Shown here piece after piece: positions 6,273 through 14,951 of a DNA stretch of 18,508 nucleotides (position 1 is its first letter; each line of letters begins with the position of its first letter). Both the position numbers and the translations under genes were made by a program. Origin of the DNA: Bacteroidales bacterium. Its GTDB lineage: Bacteria > Bacteroidota > Bacteroidia > Bacteroidales > UBA932. The notes under the pieces were generated by a model, which ran no database searches, was not told the origin of the DNA, and saw only the letters and a list, made by a program, of their open reading frames with translations. The stretch spans positions 1 to 18,508 of the forward strand of contig JAEDMF010000015.1 of assembly GCA_016303175.1 (NCBI GenBank). Reading direction: 5' to 3'.

Positions 6273-7511
6273 ATGGAATACGGACTGATAGGGGAACATC
6301 TCGGACACAGCTTCTCACCCGAAATTCATGCGGAGCTCGGCAATAAGAACTATGTCCTGCACGAAGTGCCCCGCGACGCTCTGGAAAGCTTCATGCAGGA
6401 GGCCGACTTCAAGGGAATCAACGTTACCATACCATATAAGGAAGCAGTAATGCCCTACCTGGATGAGATTGCTCCCGAGGCTCTTGAGATAGGGGCGGTC
6501 AACGCCGTGGTGAAGGGAGAGGACGGCAGGCTGAGAGGCTACAACACAGACTTTTACGGGCTGCGCGCAATGTCCCTCAGGGCAGGACTTGATTTCAAGG
6601 GACGCAAGGTGCTTGTAGCCGGCGCGGGAGGAGCAGCCAAGACGGCAGTGGCAGTGGCCCGTTCGCTCGGAGCGGCAGAAGTTGTTTGCGCAACTCGCAC
6701 TCCCCGCAATGAAGAGCAGCTGAGGCTTGAGGAAGTCAGCAAAGGCGGTCCCTGGCAGATAATAATGAATGCCACCCCGGTGGGGATGTATCCCAACGAC
6801 GGAGACAGGCTCTTTGACCTGGACAAATTCCCGGCACTGGAAGGAGTGCTGGACTGCATCTACAACCCTCTGAGAACCAACCTGATACTGGACGCTCAGG
6901 CAACGGGGTTGAAGGCTGAAGGCGGACTGTACATGCTCGTGGCCCAGGCGTGGAAAGCGGATGAATTCTTCTTCTCCAAACAGGGCGACCCCCGGCAGTT
7001 GGAACGGATTTATCGCAAGCTGTATGCCCAAAAGTGCAACATAGTGCTGTGCGGCATGCCCTCCAGCGGCAAAACGACAGTTGGCGGTCTGCTGGCCGAG
7101 ATGACGGGACGGACACTGTACGATACCGATGTCATAATACGCGAAAGAAGCGGCAGGGAAATACGTGAAATCTTCGCCACGGAAGGAGAAGCAGCATTCC
7201 GGCAGATGGAAAGTCAGGTAATTGAGGAACTGTCGCATCAGCACTCCTGCATCATAGCTACGGGCGGAGGAGCTGTGCTGAACTGGAACAACGTGCACAA
7301 TTTGAGACGCACGGGACGTATATACCTGCTTGACAAGAACCCCGACCAGCTCATCCCGACGGAGGACAGACCCCTGTCGAAGGACAGGCAGGCGCTGGAA
7401 AAACTGTACCACACCCGCAGAGAGGCCTATCTGCGCGCAGGAGAATGTATAATAGACGGGGCCCTCGACTTCCCGGATGCGGCCCGCGCAATACTTGAAG
7501 ATTTATGCTGA
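6273..7511 (+). CDS. aroE-aroK: Fused shikimate dehydrogenase / shikimate kinase
   Basis: 412 residues in one unbroken frame. Residues 1 to about 245 are shikimate dehydrogenase: LGHSFSP (substrate Ser pair, 10-16), NVTIPYK with catalytic Lys56, GYNTD with Asp93, and the NADP-binding GAGGAAKT (117-124). The cofactor-specificity motif NRT reads TRT (141-143), and only 22 residues separate it from NATPVGM (166-172), shorter than in E. coli AroE. After a short linker, residues 255-412 are shikimate kinase: Walker A GMPSSGKT (261-268), DTD (284-286), FR (309-310), GGG (331-333) and the lid arginine in DRPLS (365-369). The protein would carry out two steps, separated in the pathway only by its own product: dehydroshikimate to shikimate to shikimate-3-phosphate. 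Its 3' end overlaps tyrA by 7 bp. Confidence 0.93.
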   Translation: MEYGLIGEHLGHSFSPEIHAELGNKNYVLHEVPRDALESFMQEADFKGINVTIPYKEAVMPYLDEIAPEALEIGAVNAVVKGEDGRLRGYNTDFYGLRAMSLRAGLDFKGRKVLVAGAGGAAKTAVAVARSLGAAEVVCATRTPRNEEQLRLEEVSKGGPWQIIMNATPVGMYPNDGDRLFDLDKFPALEGVLDCIYNPLRTNLILDAQATGLKAEGGLYMLVAQAWKADEFFFSKQGDPRQLERIYRKLYAQKCNIVLCGMPSSGKTTVGGLLAEMTGRTLYDTDVIIRERSGREIREIFATEGEAAFRQMESQVIEELSHQHSCIIATGGGAVLNWNNVHNLRRTGRIYLLDKNPDQLIPTEDRPLSKDRQALEKLYHTRREAYLRAGECIIDGALDFPDAARAILEDLC

Positions 7512-8356
7512 GCAAAGACAATAAAATACTGATAGTCGGTCTGGGCCTTATCGGAGGCAGCTATGCCGAGGGTCTTACCAAGGCTGGCTACACGGTAGGG
7601 GCCATAACCCGGTCAGCCTCAACTTTGGAATATGCCCTGAAGAAAGGCATTGTCGCGAGCGGAGCCACTGCAGTGGAAGAAAACTACCTATCCGGCTTCG
7701 ACATCATCATATCGGGACTATACCCCACTACCCTGCTGGAGTGGGTGGAACAATATCAAAAGTGGTTCAAGAGCGGAGCACTGCTGACCGACGTAACTGG
7801 CGTTAAAGGAGCCATAGTGAGCAAAATACAGGACATGCTGCGAGGGGACGTAGAATTCGTCGGAGCCCATCCCATGGCAGGCCGGGAAGTCAGCGGAGTA
7901 CAGAATGCGGACAGCCGCATCTTTCTGGGAGCCAACTACATAGTAACCCCCACAGAGCGCAACAGCGAGGACGCAATACAGAAATGCGAAGAATTGGGGC
8001 GCATACTGGGCTTCGGCAACATCTCCAGGCTCAGCCCGGAACGCCACGACGAGATAATAGGCTTCCTGAGCCAGCTCACCCATTGCATCGCAGTGAGTCT
8101 GATGAACTGCAAGGAACCGGGAGAAATGGCAGGATACACGGGCGACTCCTTCCGTGACCTGACACGCATCGCCAAAATCAACGACAATATGTGGCCCGAA
8201 CTCTTCATGCTCAACAAAAAGGAGCTGCTGGAGCAGATGGACCTGTTCAGAACTGAGTTTCTGCGTCTGCGTACAGCAATTGAAGAAGACGACATTGCCA
8301 CGGTGCGCCTTATGATGCAAACCTCCACCGAACGACGGAAACAATTTGACAAATAA
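7505..8356 (+). CDS. tyrA: Prephenate dehydrogenase
   Basis: 283 residues, a monofunctional TyrA without a fused chorismate mutase or an obvious ACT domain. It oxidatively decarboxylates prephenate to 4-hydroxyphenylpyruvate for tyrosine. The N-terminal Rossmann fold has GLGLIGGS (12-19); DVTGVKG (96-102) and GAHPMAGRE (120-128) form the active site region, and His193 in LSQLTH lies in the helical domain. Its ATG lies inside the last codons of aroEK (ATGCTGA, a 7-bp overlap), a layout typical of translational coupling. aroF follows after 11 bp. An arogenate-using enzyme would look similar, so substrate preference is not certain. Confidence 0.9.
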   Translation: MLSKDNKILIVGLGLIGGSYAEGLTKAGYTVGAITRSASTLEYALKKGIVASGATAVEENYLSGFDIIISGLYPTTLLEWVEQYQKWFKSGALLTDVTGVKGAIVSKIQDMLRGDVEFVGAHPMAGREVSGVQNADSRIFLGANYIVTPTERNSEDAIQKCEELGRILGFGNISRLSPERHDEIIGFLSQLTHCIAVSLMNCKEPGEMAGYTGDSFRDLTRIAKINDNMWPELFMLNKKELLEQMDLFRTEFLRLRTAIEEDDIATVRLMMQTSTERRKQFDK

Positions 8357-8367
8357 CTGATACTACT

Positions 8368-9399
8368 ATGAATACAACGTACAAAAGAGAGCTTTTCAAT
8401 CCTCAGGAAATAAAGGAAATGTACCCCGTGTCAGAGGAGGGTGCAAAGGCAAAAATCGAGAATGACAAGCATATCCGGGACATATTGAGCGGAAACAGCG
8501 ACAAATTCCTGCTCATAATTGGCCCCTGTTCGGCCGACCACGAAGATTCAGTAATCGACTACATCTCCAGACTCAGGCCTGTGCAGGAAAAGGTGCAGGA
8601 TAAAATAGTAATCATACCTCGCATCTACACCAACAAACCCCGCACCACCGGAGCCGGCTACAAAGGCATGCTGCACCAGCCCAATCCTCTCGCCAGTCCC
8701 GACATCCTCAAGGGCCTGATAGCCATACGCAAACTGCACAACAGAGCCCTCAACGAAACAGGTTTCTCCTGCGCAGACGAGATGCTCTATCCCGAGAACC
8801 ACAACTTCCTCTCGGACCTTCTGTCATACGTAGCAGTAGGAGCACGCAGTGTAGAGAACCAGCAGCACCGCCTGGTGGCCAGCGGCTTGGACATCCCCGT
8901 GGGAATGAAGAACCCCACGTCCGGTGACCTGAGCGTGATGATGAACTCCATCAAGGCCGCCCAGTCAGGGCACACCTTCATCTACCGCAATTGGGAAGTG
9001 GAAAGCAAGGGCAACCCCTATGCCCACGCCATACTCAGGGGCTATGTGGACAACCACGGCACAAACCATCCCAATTACCACTACGAGGACCTTTCCAAGC
9101 TCATCGACCTGTACGCTCAGGCGGGTACGCTCAGCAACCCCGGAGTCATAGTGGACTGCAACCACTCCAATTCAGGCAAGAAGTACATCGAACAAATCCG
9201 CATAGCCAAGGAAGTCCTGCACAGCATGCGTCTGAATGCTCCCATCCACTCCCTCGTAAAGGGTCTGATGATAGAGTCCTACATTGAGGACGGAGCCCAG
9301 AAGACCGGCGAGTGCACCTATGGCAAGTCCATCACAGACCCCTGTCTGGGCTGGGAAAAGACCGAACAGCTCATATACGACCTCGCTGACCTGCTGTAA
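8368..9399 (+). CDS. aroF: 3-deoxy-7-phosphoheptulonate (DAHP) synthase, class I (AroF/G/H type)
   Basis: 343 residues. It condenses PEP with erythrose-4-phosphate, the entry reaction of the shikimate pathway. Motifs follow the E. coli AroFGH type: GPCS (52-55, with metal ligand Cys54), KPRTT (90-94), GARSVENQQHR (158-168), and metal-ligand positions His266, Glu303 and Asp324 (SITDPCLGWE). No chorismate mutase domain is attached; in Bacteroides relatives DAHP synthase is commonly fused to one, so this is a different arrangement. The feedback amino acid cannot be predicted. It is last in the aro operon, and its TAA directly abuts the stop codon of the opposing carB. Confidence 0.93.
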   Translation: MNTTYKRELFNPQEIKEMYPVSEEGAKAKIENDKHIRDILSGNSDKFLLIIGPCSADHEDSVIDYISRLRPVQEKVQDKIVIIPRIYTNKPRTTGAGYKGMLHQPNPLASPDILKGLIAIRKLHNRALNETGFSCADEMLYPENHNFLSDLLSYVAVGARSVENQQHRLVASGLDIPVGMKNPTSGDLSVMMNSIKAAQSGHTFIYRNWEVESKGNPYAHAILRGYVDNHGTNHPNYHYEDLSKLIDLYAQAGTLSNPGVIVDCNHSNSGKKYIEQIRIAKEVLHSMRLNAPIHSLVKGLMIESYIEDGAQKTGECTYGKSITDPCLGWEKTEQLIYDLADLL

Positions 9400-12300
9400 C
9401 TATTCAGAAAGTCTGTACTCCTTCCAAGAGCGGATTGCAAGCCCTTCCACACCTATCTTGCACAGAGCATAGATGAAGGCTGAGGCAAGGCGAGCATTGG
9501 TAATCAGGGGGATATTGTGGTCCACCGCCGTACGCCTAATGGTATATCCGTTGGCCAGCTCAGCCTGAGTATTGTTCTTGGGAATATTGATGACTAAATC
9601 CAATTTGTGTCCTGTAAGATATTCCATCACATTGGGACCTTCCTTCTTCGAATCGGGCCAATGCAGGGGGATGGTCTCTATGCCGTGCTCCGCCAGGAAC
9701 CTATGGGTACCGCCCGTAGCATACAGCTTGTAGCCACTCTCGACCAGCATACGCGAAGCCTCCAGCAACTCCACCTTTGAATAAGAAGGACCGGAAGAAA
9801 TGAGTATGCCCTTCTCTTTTGAAGGAATGATGTAGCCGACGGAAAGCATACTCTTAAGCAAAGCCTCATAGTAGTTGTCGCCTATGCAGGCAACCTCCCC
9901 CGTGGAAGCCATATCCACGCCTATCACCGGATCTGCATGAAGCAGACGGGCAAAGGAGAACTGGGAGCACTTAACACCCACATAGTCTATGTCGGCGAAA
10001 TTCTTGCCGAAAGCCTCAACTTCCTTGCCCAACATAATTTCGGTGGCAAGACCTATGAAATTGAACTTGGTTATCTTGGAGACAAAGGGGAAGCTGCGGG
10101 AAGCCCTAAGGTTGCACTCAATAACCTTGAGAGCATTGTCCTTGGCCAGGAACTGTATGTTGAAGGGACCGGAAATGTTCAATTCCGAGGCTATCTGGCG
10201 GGATATCCTCTTAATGCGGCGTATGGTCTCATAATAGAGCTTCTGAGCAGGGAACACCACGGTAGCATCGCCTGAATGCACGCCGGCATACTCGATGTGC
10301 TCGCTTATGGCATAACACTTTATAACGCCGTTCTGGGCCACCGCATCAATCTCCACCTCTTTGGTTTTCTGCATAAACTCGGTCACGACGACAGGATGTT
10401 CCTTGCTGACCACAGCCGCATTCCGCAGAGAATCCTCCAGCTCATCCATATTGGAAACCACCTTCATTGCCGCGCCGGACAGCACGTATGACGGCCTTAT
10501 CATCACGGGAAGACCCACCTCCCGCACAAAGTCGTGGATTTCCTCCATACGGCTCAACTCCTTCCAGCGGGGTTGGTCTATGCCGAGACGGTCGCACATA
10601 CAGGAGAATTTCTGACGGTCCTCCGCCATATCTATGCTTTGCGCCGAAGTTCCCAGAATATTCACTCCCTGACGGTCCAGCAAAAGAGCCAGATTGTTGG
10701 GAATCTGACCTCCCGTAGAAACAATCACTCCCTTGGGGCACTCCATATCGCAGATGTCCAGCACCCTTTCCAAGGTCAGTTCATCAAAAAATAGCCTGTC
10801 GCATACGTCGTAGTCGGTCGATACGGTCTCGGGGTTGTAGTTTATCATTATGGCCCTGTAACCCATCTGCTGTATCTTCTTGACTGCGGTCACACCACAC
10901 CAATCGAACTCCACACTACTGCCTATGCGGTAGGCTCCCGATCCGAGTACCACAACGCTTTTGCCGTCCTTTTCGAATTCGAGATCGTTCTGTGTGCCGT
11001 TGTAAGTCAGATAAAGGTAGTTTGTCAATGCGGGATACTCGCCGGCAAGAGTGTCAATCTGCTTGACTACGGGCAACACTCCCATGTTTTTGCGGTAAGA
11101 GCGTATCCTCAAACCTGCCTCGTGGGAGTCGGACAAGGTCGAGTTTCTGTATATGATGCTGCCTATCTGATGGTCTGAGAAGCCCATTCTCTTTGCTCCG
11201 CGCATAAGTTCCTCATCAAGATTCTCCGGCGAATCCACGGCCTCAAGCCTCTTCTTGTAAGACCAGATATTATGGAGACGGTACAGGAACCACTTGTCTA
11301 TCTTGGTGATATCGTGGAGTTTGTCCACACTGTATCCTTCATCGAAAGCCTGCGCAATGGCAAGCAGACGCTTGTCAGTGGGGTTGTTGAGTTCGAAGTC
11401 GATGTCGGGCACCTTGATATGGTTGCACACAAAACCGTGCATTCCCTGGCCCACCATACGCATACCCTTCTGTATGGCCTCCTCAAAGGTGCGGCCTATG
11501 CTCATCACCTCCCCTACTGACTTCATCGAGGAGCCGAGCAACTTGGAAACACCTTCGAACTTGCCCAAATCCCAGCGAGGCACCTTGCACACAACATAGT
11601 CCAGCGCAGGTTCAAAACAGGCCGACGTCACCTTAGTGACAGCATTGGAAATCTCGTCCAGACCGAAGCCCAAGCCCAATTTTGCCGCCACGAAGGCCAA
11701 AGGATAGCCGGTCGCCTTGGATGCAAGGGCAGAAGAACGACTCAGGCGGGCATTCACCTCTATTACCCTGTAATCATCCGAATCGGGGTCCAGAGCATAT
11801 TGCACATTGCACTCGCCCACTATGCCCACGTGTCGGATTATCTTAATGGCTATCTGGCGCAGCATATGGTATTCGTGGTCGCTGAGCGTCTGTGACGGAG
11901 CCACCACGATGCTCTCCCCGGTATGTATGCCCAGAGGGTCGAAGTTCTCCATGTTGCAGACGGTAATGCAGTTGTCATAACAATCCCGCACGACCTCATA
12001 TTCTATCTCCTTCCATCCCTTGAGCGACTCCTCTACCAGAATCTGGGGAGAATAGGTAAAGGCCGATTCTGCCAGTTCGCGCAGCTGTTCGTCATTGTTG
12101 CAAAAACCTGAACCAAGGCCACCGAGAGTATAGGCCGCGCGCACGATTACCGGATAGCCTATCTCCTTGACAACCTCCAGAGCTTCATCTATGGAATTGA
12201 CTGCCACACTCTTGGGGGTTTTCACATCTATGGAACGGAGCATATCCGCGAATATCTCCCTGTCCTCTGTGTTGATGATGGCCTGCACCGGAGTTCCGAG

Positions 12301-12636
12301 CACCTGCACCCCATATTTCTCAAGCACTCCGCTGCGGTAAAGTTCCACACCGCAGTTCAGGGCTGTCTGGCCGCCGAATGCGAGCATTATGGAATCGGGA
12401 TGTTCCTTGATTATTACCTGCTCCACGAAATAAGGAGTAATCGGAAGAAAATAGGTCACGTCCGCAATATCTTCAGAAGTCTGGACCGTGGCCACATTGG
12501 GGTTGATGAGTATGGTGAACTTGCCCTCTTCCTTCAGGGCTTTTAACGCCTGCGAGCCCGAATAGTCGAACTCTCCTGACTGGCCTATCTTGAGGGCGCC
12601 GGAACCCAGCACCAATATTCTCTTACTTTCTGTCAT
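9400..12636 (-). CDS. carB: Carbamoyl phosphate synthase large subunit
   Basis: 1078 residues, normal length. With CarA it makes carbamoyl phosphate from bicarbonate, ATP and glutamine-derived ammonia for arginine and pyrimidines. There are two homologous ATP-grasp halves (about 1-400 and 550-935), each with a GSG phosphate-binding start (LGSGALKIGQ near residue 10 and LGSGAYRIGSS near 570). An oligomerisation segment lies between them, and a C-terminal MGS-like allosteric domain (about 935-1070) carries ATGGT. The stretch NARLSRSSALASKATGYPLA reads more like eukaryotic CAD/Cpa2 proteins than like E. coli CarB, which has NPRVSRSS. Its ATG lies 14 bp inside the end of carA, so expression is coupled. 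Its TAG stop touches the aroF stop. Confidence 0.96.
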   Translation of the reverse strand: MTESKRILVLGSGALKIGQSGEFDYSGSQALKALKEEGKFTILINPNVATVQTSEDIADVTYFLPITPYFVEQVIIKEHPDSIMLAFGGQTALNCGVELYRSGVLEKYGVQVLGTPVQAIINTEDREIFADMLRSIDVKTPKSVAVNSIDEALEVVKEIGYPVIVRAAYTLGGLGSGFCNNDEQLRELAESAFTYSPQILVEESLKGWKEIEYEVVRDCYDNCITVCNMENFDPLGIHTGESIVVAPSQTLSDHEYHMLRQIAIKIIRHVGIVGECNVQYALDPDSDDYRVIEVNARLSRSSALASKATGYPLAFVAAKLGLGFGLDEISNAVTKVTSACFEPALDYVVCKVPRWDLGKFEGVSKLLGSSMKSVGEVMSIGRTFEEAIQKGMRMVGQGMHGFVCNHIKVPDIDFELNNPTDKRLLAIAQAFDEGYSVDKLHDITKIDKWFLYRLHNIWSYKKRLEAVDSPENLDEELMRGAKRMGFSDHQIGSIIYRNSTLSDSHEAGLRIRSYRKNMGVLPVVKQIDTLAGEYPALTNYLYLTYNGTQNDLEFEKDGKSVVVLGSGAYRIGSSVEFDWCGVTAVKKIQQMGYRAIMINYNPETVSTDYDVCDRLFFDELTLERVLDICDMECPKGVIVSTGGQIPNNLALLLDRQGVNILGTSAQSIDMAEDRQKFSCMCDRLGIDQPRWKELSRMEEIHDFVREVGLPVMIRPSYVLSGAAMKVVSNMDELEDSLRNAAVVSKEHPVVVTEFMQKTKEVEIDAVAQNGVIKCYAISEHIEYAGVHSGDATVVFPAQKLYYETIRRIKRISRQIASELNISGPFNIQFLAKDNALKVIECNLRASRSFPFVSKITKFNFIGLATEIMLGKEVEAFGKNFADIDYVGVKCSQFSFARLLHADPVIGVDMASTGEVACIGDNYYEALLKSMLSVGYIIPSKEKGILISSGPSYSKVELLEASRMLVESGYKLYATGGTHRFLAEHGIETIPLHWPDSKKEGPNVMEYLTGHKLDLVINIPKNNTQAELANGYTIRRTAVDHNIPLITNARLASAFIYALCKIGVEGLAIRSWKEYRLSE

Positions 12637-13699
12637 AATCTGCCATATTTTTTACAAATTCCGCGAACAGGGACTCCGTATCCACAGGACCTGACGATGC
12701 TTCGGGATGGAACTGGGTGGAAAAGAAGGGCTTGCTTTTGTGGCGTATGCCCTCATTGGTGCCGTCGTTGAGGTTGCGGAACATAACTTCCCAATCCCCG
12801 GGAAGCGTAGTTTCGTCAATTGCAAAGCCGTGGTTCTGGGAGGTGATGAAACAGCGGTGAGTACCGGGAATGACCACGGGCTGGTTGTGGCCTCTGTGAC
12901 CATACTTAAGCTTATAGGTGGAAGCCCCGGCCGCAAGGGCAAGCAACTGGTTTCCGAGGCAGATGCCCATTATCGGACGGTCGTCCTGAAGGGCTCCCCT
13001 GAGATGTTCTATGGTCGCACCGCACTGGCGGGGGTCTCCGGGACCGTTAGAAATGAACAGTCCATCATAATCCTCTCCCGAAAAATCGTAGTCCCACGGC
13101 ACTCTCTTCACACTCACATCGTGCTTGAGCAGACAACGCAGTATGTTGTTCTTCATTCCGCAGTCCACAAGCAGGACCTTGTGACGGCCACTGCCGTAGG
13201 TAAGCGGCTCTTTCGTGGACACCTGCGCCACAAGGTTATCCTCGTCAGGGTTATAGAAAGGAATATCCTCGCTGTCAAAGACGATTTTCCCAAGCATCGA
13301 GCCCTGTTCCCTGAGTTTCTTGGTCAAGGCTCTGGTATCGACTCCGCACAGGCCCGGAACCTTCCATTTCTTCAACCAATCGCCAAGACTCTGTTCAGAG
13401 TCCCAATGGCTGCAATTTTCCGAGTAATCCGAAATAATCAGGGCCGAACACTGTATCCTTTCCGACTCATAGAACTTGGACACTCCGCAGACCATCTCGT
13501 CCGATGGAACCCCGTAATTGCCTATCATAGGATAAGTTGGCACCAGAATCTGCCCCTTGTAAGACGGATCGGTCAGGCTCTCGGGATACCCGGTCATAGC
13601 CGTATAAAAGACCAACTCTCCAGAAACTGATTTTTCATAACCGAAAGAACGGGCCTCAAACTGCGAACCGTCCTCCAATTGAAGAACTACTTTTCTCAC
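12623..13699 (-). CDS. carA: Carbamoyl phosphate synthase small (glutaminase) subunit
   Basis: 358 residues. The C-terminal class I glutamine amidotransferase supplies ammonia to CarB. Its triad is Cys247 in GICLGNQ with His331 and Glu333 in QFHPEA, and the oxyanion strand FISNGPGDP is at 216-223. The N-terminal half is the CarA-specific domain. The start is a GTG three bases after the dapL stop; the next in-frame ATG is about 35 codons in and would remove conserved sequence. carA is in the same frame as dapL: the sequence reads TAG AAA GTG, so only one stop codon separates the two proteins. The 3' end overlaps carB by 14 bp. Confidence 0.95.
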   Translation of the reverse strand: MRKVVLQLEDGSQFEARSFGYEKSVSGELVFYTAMTGYPESLTDPSYKGQILVPTYPMIGNYGVPSDEMVCGVSKFYESERIQCSALIISDYSENCSHWDSEQSLGDWLKKWKVPGLCGVDTRALTKKLREQGSMLGKIVFDSEDIPFYNPDEDNLVAQVSTKEPLTYGSGRHKVLLVDCGMKNNILRCLLKHDVSVKRVPWDYDFSGEDYDGLFISNGPGDPRQCGATIEHLRGALQDDRPIMGICLGNQLLALAAGASTYKLKYGHRGHNQPVVIPGTHRCFITSQNHGFAIDETTLPGDWEVMFRNLNDGTNEGIRHKSKPFFSTQFHPEASSGPVDTESLFAEFVKNMADYDRK

Positions 13700-13702
13700 T
13701 TT

Positions 13703-14911
13703 CTATTTCAATGTTTTTACCAACGCTATTATCCTTTCAACCGCCTCCCTGCTGCGCTCGCGGTCGGCAAACGCGGTAAGGCGGAACCACCCCTCCCCCG
13801 CCTGGCCGAAGCCTGCGCCGGGAGTAACCACCACCGAGGCCTTGTTCAGGAGCAGGTCGAAAAAGTCCCAGGAAGGCATGCCGGCAGGGGTACGGGCCCA
13901 TATATACGGAGCATTCTGCCCACCTATGCATTCCAATCCGGCCCTCTGCATACCCTCGCGTATGATTGACGCTGTGCCGAGATAATAATCCACGGATGCC
14001 TTCACCTGAGCACGACCCTCCGGAGTATAAACAGCCTCGGCGGCGCGCTGGGAGATATAGGACGCACCATTGAACTTGCAACTCTGGCGTCTTTCCCACA
14101 AAGCATTGAGACTCACCTGCGTACCGTCCTCAAGAGTGCATTTGAGCGCCTTGGGTACCACCGTGTAGCCGCAGCGTATGCCCGTGAATCCGGCAGTCTT
14201 GGAGAAACTGCGGAACTCTATGGCACAACGCTCCGCACCGGGTATTTCATAAATGGAATGAGGTATATCGGCGTCTCGGATGAAGGCCTCATAGGCGGAA
14301 TCGTACATTATTATGCAGTTGTTTGCAAGAGCATAGTTCACCCATTCGGCAAGTTTCTCGCGGGTGGCCACCGCTCCTGTGGGATTGTTGGGAAAGCACA
14401 GGTAAACAATGTCAAGGGCAGTGTCGGGTATGTCTCCCATAAAGCCGTTTTCAACGCCGCAGGGAATGAAGTGTATGCTCTTGCCGCCCATAACGTTGGT
14501 GTCCACATACACCGGATACACAGGGTCGGTGATTCCAACCTTGTTGCAGGTCGCAAACAAATCGCCTATATTGCCGGTGTCGCTCTTGGCCCCGTCGCTG
14601 ATGAAGATCTCGTCCGGACTCAACATCACCGAACGGCTGTGGTAATCGCCCTTGCATATCGCCTCGCGCAGAAAGGCGTAGCCGTGCTCTGGGCCGTAAC
14701 CGTGGAAGGTCTCTGCCGAGGCGCACTCGTCAACTGCCTTGTGCATTGCTTCTATCACTGCCGGCACGAGGGGCAGGGTGACGTCTCCGATGCCCATTCT
14801 GATGATGTCGGCCGCTGGATTGGCTGCAGCATAGGTATTCACCCTCGAGGCTATCTCCGAAAAAAGATAGCGGTTCTGCAAATTAAGAAAGTTCGTATTT
14901 ATTTTTGCCAT
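13703..14911 (-). CDS. dapL: LL-diaminopimelate aminotransferase
   Basis: 402 residues from the ATG at 14911. The frame stays open to 14980, but the extra 23 residues do not look like the family N-terminus and would overlap dapF; MAKINTNFLNLQNRYLF is the normal DapL opening. It transfers an amino group from glutamate to tetrahydrodipicolinate, giving LL-diaminopimelate in one step (PLP-dependent fold type I). Seen: GYGPEHGY (71-78), SDGAKSD (105-111), CFPNNPTGA (172-180), and the PLP lysine in SFSKTAGFTG (Lys238). The gene sits directly after dapF (40-bp gap), which acts on its product, and downstream of gltBD, which make its amino donor. Confidence 0.93.
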   Translation of the reverse strand: MAKINTNFLNLQNRYLFSEIASRVNTYAAANPAADIIRMGIGDVTLPLVPAVIEAMHKAVDECASAETFHGYGPEHGYAFLREAICKGDYHSRSVMLSPDEIFISDGAKSDTGNIGDLFATCNKVGITDPVYPVYVDTNVMGGKSIHFIPCGVENGFMGDIPDTALDIVYLCFPNNPTGAVATREKLAEWVNYALANNCIIMYDSAYEAFIRDADIPHSIYEIPGAERCAIEFRSFSKTAGFTGIRCGYTVVPKALKCTLEDGTQVSLNALWERRQSCKFNGASYISQRAAEAVYTPEGRAQVKASVDYYLGTASIIREGMQRAGLECIGGQNAPYIWARTPAGMPSWDFFDLLLNKASVVVTPGAGFGQAGEGWFRLTAFADRERSREAVERIIALVKTLK

Positions 14912-14951
14912 TTTCGTAAGAAATCTGATGAGATGAAAAATGTTTCGCTCA

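Noticed and set aside
6315..7412. 365-codon open frame on the - strand opposite aroEK
   Set aside because: It lies wholly inside a gene with clear catalytic motifs, its translation matches no family, and several other genes here have similar long antisense frames. It is a composition effect.
12707..13630. 307-codon + strand open frame opposite carA
   Set aside because: carA is unmistakable on the other strand, with the complete glutaminase triad; the + frame shows no domain.
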